Assembly: GCA_910589195.1 (NCBI GenBank)
Contig: CAJUTC010000037.1
Location: 1 to 40,068, forward strand
DNA length: 40,068 nucleotides
From: an uncultured Lachnospiraceae bacterium
Lineage (GTDB): Bacteria; Bacillota; Clostridia; Lachnospirales; Lachnospiraceae
Direction: 5' to 3'
Under the pieces are notes generated by a model. It did not search any database. It was given only the letters and a program-made list of their open reading frames with translations, and had not been told where the DNA came from. Positions 33,006 to 40,068 of the stretch are shown one piece after another. Made by a program: the position numbers and the translations under genes. Each line of letters starts with the position of its first letter. The stretch's first letter is position 1.

Positions 33006-33866
33006 ATGAATGAGCCTCAAAGTGTGGTCGGGATCATCTGCGCACAGTACGATAATTTTTTTGATGCTGAGAAAAAAATAGCAGACTGCATCAAAAGTAA
33101 AAAAGAAGAAGTGGTAGATATGACGGTGGCGGAATTAGCCAGAGCCAGCGGCGCCAGCGACGCTACCGTATCCCGGTTTTGCAGAAGATGTGGTTTTAAA
33201 GGGTTTCAGAGTTTAAAAATGGCGTTGGCAAAAGAAGTAATGGAGGACCGGCAGAAAGCGATCCAGGTATCCAATGATATTGACCGGAGTGATAAGCGCC
33301 AGTCGATGCAGAATATTTTAGCCAATAAGGTGGCAGAACTGACAGATACCGTAAATTTGATGGATGAAGATGCTTTGGAACAAGCATTGAGATATTTGGA
33401 ACAGGCAGATTTAGTGCAGGTTTCCGCAGTAGGGAATACCGTTCCCGTAGCATTAGACTGTGCATTTAAATTGAATCAGCTTGGGATCCGGGCAGTATCC
33501 GGAGGCGTATGGGATGGAGAGGCCGCCAGGGCTTTTAACCTGTCTTCTAAAGATGTGCTGCTGCTGATATCCAATTCGGGAACTTCCAAAAGGCTTCAGG
33601 CGTTGGCAGAAGGCGCAAAAGAAAATGGCGCCCGTATTATTATTATTACAAATAATGGTAATTCCCCTCTGGCACGGCTCAGTGACGTAAAACTGATTAC
33701 AGCTACCAGGGAAAAGCTGCTGACAGGGGAATTCTGGTTTTCCAGAATTACGGCAATGCTGGTAGTAGAAACCATTTATTTATTTTTATTTACCAGTAAA
33801 AAAGACGCGGCAGTTCATATCCGGCGCCATGAGATTGTGATCCGACCAGATAAAGAAGTGCGGTAG
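33006..33866 (+). CDS. MurR/RpiR-family transcriptional regulator (HTH + SIS)
   Basis: The 286-aa protein has an N-terminal RpiR-type helix-turn-helix (about 1-80) with MTVAELARASGASDATVSRF and CGFKGFQSLKMALA. The C-terminal SIS (sugar isomerase) domain (about 110-250) carries VSAVGNTVPVALDCAFKLNQLG and LLISNSGTSKRLQALAEGAKE. Such proteins respond to phosphosugars such as N-acetylmuramate 6-phosphate or glucose 6-phosphate, and control sugar catabolism. AGGAGG lies eight bases upstream of the ATG. No target operon is adjacent: downstream lies decayed accessory DNA, so any original partner genes may be lost or elsewhere. The ligand is unknown. Confidence 0.9.
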   Translation: MNEPQSVVGIICAQYDNFFDAEKKIADCIKSKKEEVVDMTVAELARASGASDATVSRFCRRCGFKGFQSLKMALAKEVMEDRQKAIQVSNDIDRSDKRQSMQNILANKVAELTDTVNLMDEDALEQALRYLEQADLVQVSAVGNTVPVALDCAFKLNQLGIRAVSGGVWDGEAARAFNLSSKDVLLLISNSGTSKRLQALAEGAKENGARIIIITNNGNSPLARLSDVKLITATREKLLTGEFWFSRITAMLVVETIYLFLFTSKKDAAVHIRRHEIVIRPDKEVR

Positions 33867-33906
33867 CGAAAAAATAATTGTAAATAGTGGGTAAAAGTTA
33901 GAAAAA

Positions 33907-33934
33907 ATTCTCAAAACATATAGCTTTTTGGGAT
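33907..33934. promoter_or_regulatory. Palindrome family copy 1 (TTCTCAAAAC-type)
   Basis: ATTCTCAAAAC, ATATAG and CTTTTTGGGAT form an imperfect palindrome related to the copies at 36182-36215 and 36311-36334. It precedes the decayed ATPase gene. Confidence 0.55.
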
Positions 33935-33970
33935 ATACTAACCTTAAGAATGAAGAAGTATGGTATGATT

Positions 33971-34456
33971 ATGGCCATTCAGCGCAAAGAATATTTAGAT
34001 AAGCTAATCGCTTTTAAAGATAAGCAGCTTATTAAGGTTGTTACTGGTATCTTATACATTGGAACGAAAAGGGCAGCCAGATGAAATTAGAGATTACCTG
34101 GAAGGTTTGTACCATACAATTGTGGTAAAAGATATTGTAAACCGAAAAAAATTACAGAAACAATGATGCTTAAAAGTGTTCTGTGCTTTGTGTTTGACAA
34201 TATTGGAAATCCGCTTTCTTCCAAGAAGATTGCAGACACAATGACTTCAGATGGAAGGAAAATTGATGCCAAAACCGTAGAAAAATATCTGGTCAACCTC
34301 CGGGCAAAAACTGGCAGGAAGTTGAAGAAAGAGAATGGTTTTGATTTGAAAGAACTCAGGCAGCTTTCTTATATATGGTCAGTGTTTCTGGGAAAAAGCT
34401 GGTTTCCAAAATATCAAAAGAACAGAAAAGCATCCGGTGATATATGCTCTAAATGA
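33971..34456 (+). pseudogene. Decayed AAA-type ATPase (DUF4143 family)
   Basis: The first 27 codons (MAIQRKEYLDKLIAFKDKQ then LIKVVTGI) match the start of the ATP-binding DUF4143 proteins, ending just before the expected Walker A. The frame then breaks. From about 34071 the sequence encodes the family's later part (DEIRDYLEGLYHTIVVKDIV). A second break lies at a run of seven A (34145-34151), where one more A would restore NRKKITETMML. After AKTVEKYL (about 34290) the similarity ends in unrelated residues. So the ATPase core is deleted and the gene is dead. Intact members are common in Lachnospiraceae accessory DNA. Confidence 0.75.
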
Positions 34457-34568
34457 CTTCTTAATCACGAGATTTTTTCATGGTTAGTGAAGCGGCACTT
34501 CATGAGTGATAAAATCAAGAGTATGTTAAAAAACGAGGTTGAGCAGATGTAATCTGTATCAATGACAC

Positions 34569-34607
34569 ATAGGGCGGAAATCCGATTCTTTCAGATTCCC
34601 GCCCTAT
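34569..34607 (+). terminator. Hairpin between ATPase remnant and toxin gene
   Basis: ATAGGGCGG and CCGCCCTAT pair, with inner ATC/GAT, followed on the plus strand by ATATTTTCGTTT. It lies at the 3' side of both converging genes. The T-run is imperfect. Confidence 0.4.
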
Positions 34608-34632
34608 ATTTTCGTTTCAAAGAGCGCAGAAG

Positions 34633-35031
34633 TTATTCTTCCACTCCTTCACTCTCAAAAAACTGTGCAACTGTCATACATTTTGGATGTTCCATTTCCA
34701 GACTTAAAAAGTCTTTATCTCCCGTCAGAATAATATCCACATCGGACACAATCGCTGCATTTAAGATCGGCTGGTCTTTTGCATCACGTATCAGCTTTTC
34801 CGCATGGTCTACCGCCGGAATCAATTCATAGGACATTTCCGCAAGCAGTACTTCCGCGTCTGGCAGGAACTTCGGTGCTTTCCGTTTCAAAATATCCCGC
34901 AGTTCAATAATGTTGCGGTCACACAAAACAATTTCGTGGTTATCTGCCACATACAGCAGCGTCCGCGCTGGTTTGGAACGAGGGAAAACCAATGCAGAGA
35001 ATAGGATATTTGTGTCAACCAATATCCGCAT
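34633..35031 (-). CDS. PIN-domain toxin (VapC-like ribonuclease)
   Basis: The 132-aa protein has the PIN-domain acidic residues: VDTNILFSAL (Asp6), a central Glu in NIIELRDIL, and the C-terminal cluster DAKDQPILNAAIVSDVDIILTGDKDFL. PIN toxins cleave RNA and are held inactive by the partner antitoxin. I chose the ATG at 35029-35031, one base after the antitoxin stop codon, with AAAGGA upstream; longer in-frame starts would run into the antitoxin gene. The order antitoxin-toxin with near-contact is typical of type II toxin-antitoxin pairs. The motifs look complete. Confidence 0.88.
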   Translation of the reverse strand: MRILVDTNILFSALVFPRSKPARTLLYVADNHEIVLCDRNIIELRDILKRKAPKFLPDAEVLLAEMSYELIPAVDHAEKLIRDAKDQPILNAAIVSDVDIILTGDKDFLSLEMEHPKCMTVAQFFESEGVEE

Positions 35032-35032
35032 A

Positions 35033-35290
35033 TTACTTTTCCTTTCCGTAGCGTACTTCGTCCACAAGTGCCTGAATATCATCCTCGCTGGTAACACCCA
35101 TTGCTTCTGCAGCGCCGGCAAAAGCAGACTGCGCTTTGCGGATTGCTTTGGAAGAAGCGTTGCTTACAACGATTTCCCCGTCCTGCTTCTGAAAGAACAG
35201 AATTTTATCCCCGGATTTTAAGCCGAGCAGCCGCCGGATTTCTATCGGCACAGTGATCTGACCGTTTGCAGAAACTTTCGCTAAATTCAT
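35033..35290 (-). CDS. AbrB/MazE-type antitoxin (VapB-like)
   Basis: The 85-aa protein has a SpoVT/AbrB-type DNA-binding domain at the N-terminus: AKVSANGQITVPIEIRRLLGLKSGDKILFFQ. The C-terminal part (about 50-85, SSKAIRKAQSAFAGAAEAMG) is probably the toxin-neutralising segment. The ATG at 35290 has AAAGGG about eight bases upstream; a GTG three codons earlier is possible. It precedes the PIN toxin by one base. Antitoxins of this type usually bind their own promoter, and repeated CTTGAGAA words upstream (35310-35335) are candidate sites. Confidence 0.88.
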   Translation of the reverse strand: MNLAKVSANGQITVPIEIRRLLGLKSGDKILFFQKQDGEIVVSNASSKAIRKAQSAFAGAAEAMGVTSEDDIQALVDEVRYGKEK

Positions 35291-35309
35291 AAAAGCCACC
35301 CTTTCTATT

Positions 35310-35335
35310 CTTGAGAATTAAAGAAAACTTGAGAA
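35310..35335 (-). promoter_or_regulatory. Candidate antitoxin operator
   Basis: CTTGAGAA occurs at 35310-35317 and 35328-35335, 18 bases apart; the first sits in the palindrome ATTCTTGAGAAT. A TATACT -10-like word lies just upstream on the minus strand. The half-site TTCTCAA is the same as in the palindromes at 33.9 and 36.2 kb. Confidence 0.5.
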
Positions 35336-35544
35336 CACTTATAGTATATCCCATTCAGAAACAAAAGTAAACTCGCCGAGAGGGAAAAAGAGTAGCTGCT
35401 CTATCCGATTGAGCGGCGCTTTTTAGGGACCGGGGAAAGATTTGAGGACGGTTCGCACATACTGTATGTAAATGGCGCTTACCGCAGCAATATGCCAATC
35501 GGGAAGTAAATGCATGACTTCTCCTGTACAGACGCAGCGGATAT

Positions 35545-36037
35545 GTACTCCCCGGCTCTGTCTGGCGAAATAGATGGCAGGCGTTTCGAGCTTCTCCTCG
35601 CAGATCATCATGGCATCTCATAAAAGCCATGGCTCTCGATGGTAAGCTGGAAGATACGTCATACCACAGCCGCCGCTTCCCCATTGATCAGCCAGTGGTA
35701 TTTGTCATTGAGGTCTTCCTTGTAACCATAGATGGCGCAGTTGGTGGTGGCTTGCCGGACTCCCTTGACTCGGATGGCGGTGCGCTGCTTGCGGCTCAGA
35801 TTCCTCAGATACCATTCTGCTCATGATATTGACGAAAGGCGCGAACTCGCTGGAGCTGGGGCCATCACTGTCGATGTTGTTTCCGATGGCGATAAAGCGA
35901 ACCCCAAATTTGCGAAAGAGGACTTCCGTATTAAAATCGGTTTGCAGGTAATTTCTGCCGAGCCTGCTCATGTCCTTCGTCAGCACCAGGGCTACTTTCC
36001 CGGCCTCGATTTTCCGGGATAAGAATGGAGAAACCAT
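35545..36037 (-). pseudogene. Decayed serine recombinase (resolvase family)
   Basis: The segment KVALVLTKDMSRLGRNYL, followed by TDFNTEVLFRKFGVRFIAI, is the resolvase catalytic domain, already lacking its N-terminus with the nucleophilic Ser. A +1 shift near 35816-35823 separates it from EWYLRNLSRKQRTAIRVKG and TNCAIYGYKEDL. A TGA at 35659-35661 (probably from CGA) interrupts VVRRIFQ. A further shift leads to ICEEKLETPAIYFARQSRG. These pieces together are a large serine recombinase with at least three lesions. It is likely the relic of the element that carried the toxin-antitoxin pair. The stretch 35300-35544 shows no other gene. Confidence 0.8.
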
Positions 36038-36181
36038 TTATGCCATACCGATAGGAAAAGAACGGGAACAGATTAGCCAAAAATTTGATGAATTAGTTCT
36101 AATTCAAACTTTGGCTCAAACACTATACATAACAAATTAAATAACAGGCGTCAGAACCCGCCATTTTAATGTAAGATCATA

Positions 36182-36215
36182 AAAATTCTCAAAACGTATA
36201 TGTTTTGAGAATTTT
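36182..36215. promoter_or_regulatory. Palindrome family copy 2, perfect 14-bp arms
   Basis: AAAATTCTCAAAAC and GTTTTGAGAATTTT flank GTATAT. It could be an operator, a recombination site or a terminator-like hairpin. Confidence 0.65.
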
Positions 36216-36310
36216 ATTCTTTCATCAACTTTAACAACATTACTATAAAATTCTTGAAAAGTCAATAACAAAATCTTACTTTTTCTTGGTCATCTTTACC
36301 AATCCAATAT

Positions 36311-36334
36311 GATTCCCAAAACATATACCTTTTG
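36311..36334. promoter_or_regulatory. Palindrome family copy 3, diverged
   Basis: GATTCCCAAAAC, ATATAC and CTTTTG resemble the other copies. It lies about 95 bases after copy 2, upstream of the recombinase-like gene. The gene-free stretch 36038-36411 contains little else. Confidence 0.5.
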
Positions 36335-36411
36335 AAACGGTGTAACGGTCTGCACCGAATTATTTCAATCAAATAACTTCAAATAATTTTAAATAATAGA
36401 AGGTAATAAAT

Positions 36412-36471
36412 ATGATTATTGGAAAATTTTTGAAACCGTTTTCTTCCTATCGCTTCAATACCTTTAAATAA
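36412..36471 (+). CDS. Possible 19-aa leader peptide
   Basis: ATG at 36412 with AGAAGG eight bases upstream encodes MIIGKFLKPFSSYRFNTFK and stops at a TAA 26 bases before the recombinase-like gene's TTG. A short, basic upstream peptide with its own ribosome-binding site could regulate the gene, or be chance. No further evidence. Confidence 0.25.
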   Translation: MIIGKFLKPFSSYRFNTFK

Positions 36472-36497
36472 TAAAAAATATTAGGAGGTATATTCCT

Positions 36498-37388
36498 TTG
36501 ACTGATGTTGCCGCAGATTCAAAAAGTTTAATTGATGGCTTTATCCGCAGCCGTGTGATTGGACAGGGCCTGGATCGCCGGACAGAAAAAGCGTATCGCC
36601 TGGATTTAGAGCATTTTTACGTTTGGATCGAGCGAAAGAATTCCAAAGAAGCCGGGTTGAGCCACGGTTCGGGTTCGGAATTAACTGAAAAAGAAATGGG
36701 AATCCATGGATGGGAAGACTGTGTTGAAGCCTATTTGGACTATCTGACAGCAGAAAAAAATTTAAGCGTGTCCACCGTTTGCCGGAAAAACCGGGTACTG
36801 GGATATTATTCGTCCTACCTGGCAGGGCAAGGGGTGATATCCCCATGCCGCTCCCCGCGGCCAGCCAGGGGACTGGAAAAAAGCCAGCCGTCCCACGCTC
36901 CGCTGTCAAAAAAAGAAGCCGACGCCTTTTTTGCCGCCATGGATCGGGAGTACCAGGGTCTGGACAGCGAATTTCGAAGGCGCATATGCCTTCGGGACAT
37001 GGTTATGATGGAACTTCTTTTTTACCACAAAATCGAAATCAGTGAGCTTCTGCGTCTTGAGGTGACGGATTATAACCCCAAAACAGGAATCCTTACCATA
37101 CGGCGAAAGCGAGGGGAAGCTTACAGTATTTGTTTATTTTCCCAGGAACTGCGCCGGAAGATGGGCCTTTGGCTGGAGGAACGGATTCCTCTCCGGCACC
37201 CAGGAGAATACTGGAGCCGTATGTTTTTATCAAAGCTTGGGAAACCACTGTCTATGGAAATGGTGATCCGGATATTTGATAAATACAGAAAATTGGCAGG
37301 GATTGAGCGGGAATTTACCCCGAAGGATTTGAAGGAAGGCAGTATGAAGCAGTATGCGAGGGAATTGGTGATGGAGAGGTGTCATTGA
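36498..37388 (+). CDS. Tyrosine-recombinase-like protein lacking catalytic residues
   Basis: The 296-aa protein has the phage-integrase layout: a SAM-like N-terminal DNA-binding domain (about 8-112) and a C-terminal domain (from about 134). In the usual RISEL motif the catalytic Arg is replaced by Glu (KIEISELL). The HxLR region reads TPKDLKEGSMKQYARELV, without the His and Arg. The protein ends MERCH, before any nucleophilic Tyr motif. So it is probably not a recombinase, but may still bind DNA. The TTG start has AGGAGG nine bases upstream, and the frame is intact. It stands directly before polysaccharide genes, where related proteins occur in other Clostridia. A regulatory role in that locus is inference. 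Confidence 0.75.
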   Translation: MTDVAADSKSLIDGFIRSRVIGQGLDRRTEKAYRLDLEHFYVWIERKNSKEAGLSHGSGSELTEKEMGIHGWEDCVEAYLDYLTAEKNLSVSTVCRKNRVLGYYSSYLAGQGVISPCRSPRPARGLEKSQPSHAPLSKKEADAFFAAMDREYQGLDSEFRRRICLRDMVMMELLFYHKIEISELLRLEVTDYNPKTGILTIRRKRGEAYSICLFSQELRRKMGLWLEERIPLRHPGEYWSRMFLSKLGKPLSMEMVIRIFDKYRKLAGIEREFTPKDLKEGSMKQYARELVMERCH

Positions 37389-37667
37389 TAGTAACATGAA
37401 TATGAATAATTCTGATATGCTGCTAAACATTTGCTTTATCGTCAGAGATATACCTGATTCATTTTAAACAATGCTAGGGAGATAAAATAGCAACAGATTG
37501 ATTGAAATATGAAGGTTTTGAAAAGATATGGGGTATTAAAAATGTATATAGGAAGACTTTTGAAAGCAAGATAATGTTGAAATCGTGAGAATGTAAGGCA
37601 GTAACGATCACCAGAATATTTTGATAGTGAATTAGATATAGAGAAACTTACAAAGAGGTATAACAAT

Positions 37668-38741
37668 ATGAGTTATGTTGACTTGTGCAAAAAGACGATA
37701 TTGGTGACTGGTGTAGCTGGTTTTATAGGGGCAAACCTGGTAAAACGCCTTTACGAAGATGTTGAGGATATAACAGTTATTGGCATTGATAATATGAACG
37801 ACTATTACGATGTGCGACTGAAGGAGGCAAGGCTTTCAGAACTGTCCAAGCATCCTTCATTTATTTTTATTAGAGGGAATATAGCGGACAAAGCTTTCAT
37901 TACTGAGAGCTTTGAAAATTATAAGCCGCAGGTTGTTGTAAATTTGGCTGCACAGGCAGGTGTCCGATATTCCATTATTAACCCTGACGCATATATGGAG
38001 AGTAATTTGAACGGATTCTATAACATACTGGAGGCCTGCCGCCATTCCTATGACGAAGGGCAGATACCAGTGGAGCACCTTGTATATGCAAGCTCTTCCA
38101 GCGTTTATGGTTCTAATAAGAAAGTTCCCTACAGCACGGATGATAAAGTAGATAATCCGGTTTCTATCTATGCGGCTACGAAGAAATCAAACGAACTGAT
38201 GGCCCATGCATATGCGAAGCTGTATAATATTCCGTCTACGGGTTTACGATTCTTCACAGTGTATGGCCCAGCAGGAAGGCCCGATATGGCCTACTTTGAC
38301 TTTACAAACAAATTAAAACAGGGAAAAACGATTTCGCTCTTCAATTATGGAAACTGCAAGCGAGACTTTACGTATATCGATGATATTGTGAACGGTGTGG
38401 AAAAGGTCATGCAGAAAGCACCAGATAGAGCCACTGGGGAGGACGGTCTTCCCATTCCACCATATGCGCTCTACAACATTGGAAATAACAATCCGGTGAG
38501 TCTTGAGGACTTTGTGAAAATTTTAAGCGAAGAGTTGGTGAAGTCTGGTGTGCTGCCGGAGAATTATGATTTTGAGGCTCACAAGGAACTTGTATCAATG
38601 CAGCCAGGTGATGTGCCTGTGACTTATGCGGATACAAGTGATTTAGAGAGGGACTTCGATTTTAAGCCCAGTACCAGCCTGCGGGATGGATTGAAACAGT
38701 TTGCTGAGTGGTACAAAGAATTTTATATGAGTAATAAATAG
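37668..38741 (+). CDS. UDP-glucuronate 4-epimerase (NAD-dependent SDR)
   Basis: The enzyme interconverts UDP-glucuronate and UDP-galacturonate. The 357-aa protein has the Rossmann TGVAGFIG (Gly15, Gly18, Gly21), LAAQAGVRYSI typical of GlcA epimerases, ASSSSVYG and the catalytic Tyr168/Lys172 (YAATK). The motif FTVYGPAGRPDMA is also characteristic. AGAGG lies upstream of the ATG at 37668. The next gene makes UDP-glucuronate, the substrate, so the two genes form a short pathway to UDP-galacturonate for a surface polysaccharide. The 279-base gap before the gene (37389-37667) shows no gene, and I found no clear promoter in it. Confidence 0.92.
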   Translation: MSYVDLCKKTILVTGVAGFIGANLVKRLYEDVEDITVIGIDNMNDYYDVRLKEARLSELSKHPSFIFIRGNIADKAFITESFENYKPQVVVNLAAQAGVRYSIINPDAYMESNLNGFYNILEACRHSYDEGQIPVEHLVYASSSSVYGSNKKVPYSTDDKVDNPVSIYAATKKSNELMAHAYAKLYNIPSTGLRFFTVYGPAGRPDMAYFDFTNKLKQGKTISLFNYGNCKRDFTYIDDIVNGVEKVMQKAPDRATGEDGLPIPPYALYNIGNNNPVSLEDFVKILSEELVKSGVLPENYDFEAHKELVSMQPGDVPVTYADTSDLERDFDFKPSTSLRDGLKQFAEWYKEFYMSNK

Positions 38742-38850
38742 TTCCTACATGAATGCGGACAAGTTCATGTGATGTGGAAGCAATTCTATGATGCGCTGGT
38801 ATTACATATGACAAAGAATAATCCGCATGATGTGGAAGGAGAAAATGATT

Positions 38851-40068
38851 ATGAGAGATTTTAAAGAGCTGAAGATTGCGGTTGCTGGTACGGGCTATGT
38901 GGGGCTTTCAATTGCCACACTACTCTCTCAGCATCATAAAGTAACCGCTGTAGATATTGTACCAGAAAAGGTTGAGATGATCAATAACAGGAAGTCACCG
39001 ATTCAGGATGATTATATCGAAACGTATCTGGCTGAGAAGGAGCTGAATCTGACTGCCACGCTGGATGCGAAGGAAGCATATGCAGAGGCTGATTTTGTCA
39101 TTATCGCAGCTCCTACTAACTACGACAGCAAGAAGAACTTCTTTGATACGTCTGCTGTTGAAACTGTAATCAAGCTGGTAATGAAATATAATCCGGATGC
39201 CATTATGGTGATTAAGAGTACGATCCCGGTTGGCTACACGCAGAGTATAAGAGAAAGGTTTCATTGTGATAATATCCTATTTAGCCCAGAGTTCTTGAGA
39301 GAGTCTAAAGCATTATATGACAATTTGTATCCGAGCCGGATTATCGTTGGCACAGATATGAAAAATACACAGTTGGTTAAAGCCGCACATATCTTTGCGG
39401 CACTTTTACAAGAGGGTGCGATTAAGGAGAACATTGACACATTATTCATGGGACTTACAGAGGCAGAAGCAGTTAAACTGTTCGCCAATACCTATCTGGC
39501 TCTTCGTGTGGCCTATTTTAATGAACTGGATACATATGCAGAGAGCAAGGAGTTAAACACGCAGCAGATTATTGAGGGGGTTTGCTTGGATCCGAGAATT
39601 GGAACACACTACAATAATCCTTCTTTTGGATATGGCGGGTACTGCCTCCCAAAGGATACAAAGCAGTTGCTAGCCAATTATACAGATGTTCCAGAAAACC
39701 TAATTGAAGCAATTGTAGAGAGTAATCGGACAAGGAAGGACTTTATTGCGGATCGGGTGCTGGAGATTGCGGGTGCGTATGGTAATTCTGAAACCTATTC
39801 TCCAGAGCGTGAGGGCGAGGTTGTTATCGGTGTATATCGATTAACCATGAAAAGCAACAGCGATAACTTCCGACAGAGCAGCATCCAGGGTGTCATGAAG
39901 CGAATTAAAGCAAAAGGTGCGACTGTGATTGTCTATGAGCCGACTTTGGAAGATGGCAGTACATTCTTTGGAAATAAAGTCGAAAACAATTTTGAGAAGT
40001 TTAAAGCACAGAGCCAGGCGATTATCGCTAATCGGTATGACGGTTGCTTGGATGATGTAAAGGATAAG
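38851..40068 (+). CDS. ugd: UDP-glucose 6-dehydrogenase, 3' end beyond the window
   Basis: It oxidises UDP-glucose to UDP-glucuronate. The visible 406 codons start MRDFKELKIAVAGTGYVGLS (NAD-binding) and include STIPVGYT, PEFLRES and the catalytic GYGGYCLPKD with Cys265. It continues to the C-terminal ANRYDGCLDDVKDK. Homologues end about ten residues later, so nearly the whole gene is present. The ATG at 38851 has AAGGAG nine bases upstream; an in-frame ATG at 38845 is three bases from that site and less likely. It follows the epimerase gene by 109 bases with no obvious terminator, so they are probably co-transcribed. The short UDP-glucuronate pathway (Ugd then epimerase) marks the start of a capsule or exopolysaccharide locus. 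Confidence 0.93.
   Translation, partial: MRDFKELKIAVAGTGYVGLSIATLLSQHHKVTAVDIVPEKVEMINNRKSPIQDDYIETYLAEKELNLTATLDAKEAYAEADFVIIAAPTNYDSKKNFFDTSAVETVIKLVMKYNPDAIMVIKSTIPVGYTQSIRERFHCDNILFSPEFLRESKALYDNLYPSRIIVGTDMKNTQLVKAAHIFAALLQEGAIKENIDTLFMGLTEAEAVKLFANTYLALRVAYFNELDTYAESKELNTQQIIEGVCLDPRIGTHYNNPSFGYGGYCLPKDTKQLLANYTDVPENLIEAIVESNRTRKDFIADRVLEIAGAYGNSETYSPEREGEVVIGVYRLTMKSNSDNFRQSSIQGVMKRIKAKGATVIVYEPTLEDGSTFFGNKVENNFEKFKAQSQAIIANRYDGCLDDVKDK

Overview
The window looks like chromosome from a spore-forming, strictly anaerobic Firmicute of class Clostridia, most likely a Lachnospiraceae-type gut bacterium. The evidence is the order spoIIP-lepA-hemW-hrcA-grpE-dnaK-dnaJ, a CIRCE operator, Gram-positive ribosome-binding sites, two [FeFe]-hydrogenase proteins, and a mixture of housekeeping genes with recent accessory DNA. 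No rRNA, tRNA or CRISPR array was seen.

Left edge (1-2956): a divergent sugar- or phosphoester-type locus. A DeoR regulator and a type I phosphodiesterase/alkaline-phosphatase-like gene lie on the minus strand, facing an MFS transporter on the plus strand. Both structural genes appear broken (a frameshift and an in-frame TGA), while the regulator and a near-consensus promoter are intact. Core block (3034-16227): spoIIP, lepA, hemW, then a minus-strand pair of secreted 3D-domain proteins inserted before the heat-shock operon hrcA-grpE-dnaK-dnaJ, then an HD-domain hydrolase. A small independent transcription unit (16431-16824) follows.

Redox block (16920-24699): an ABC uptake system on the minus strand (a lipoprotein binding protein and a permease fused to its ATPase) sits behind a long structured leader. 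Divergent from it is a plus-strand cluster: thioredoxin-like [2Fe-2S] ferredoxin, a PAS-containing HydS-type [FeFe] hydrogenase, a PP2C/SpoIIE-type phosphatase, and a second [FeFe] hydrogenase. The layout suggests a redox- or H2-sensing relay that ends in a protein phosphatase, with the second hydrogenase as a possible output or partner. This is the best candidate for an under-described system here.

Repeat-rich block (24.7-32.8 kb): an L,D-transpeptidase, ogt, a large polytopic membrane protein and glgB are separated by copies of three short structured repeat modules (A, B, C). One copy supplies the C-terminal tail of Ogt. The membrane protein and GlgB carry in-frame 48-bp and 36-bp tandem repeats.

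Accessory right arm (33-40 kb): an RpiR regulator, a decayed DUF4143-type ATPase, a VapBC-like toxin-antitoxin pair, a decayed serine recombinase, and several copies of a palindrome related to the antitoxin promoter repeats. Next come a tyrosine-recombinase-like protein that seems to lack its catalytic residues, and the start of an exopolysaccharide or capsule locus (UDP-glucuronate 4-epimerase and UDP-glucose 6-dehydrogenase, the latter cut by the window edge). All calls come from reading the sequence; no database search was run.
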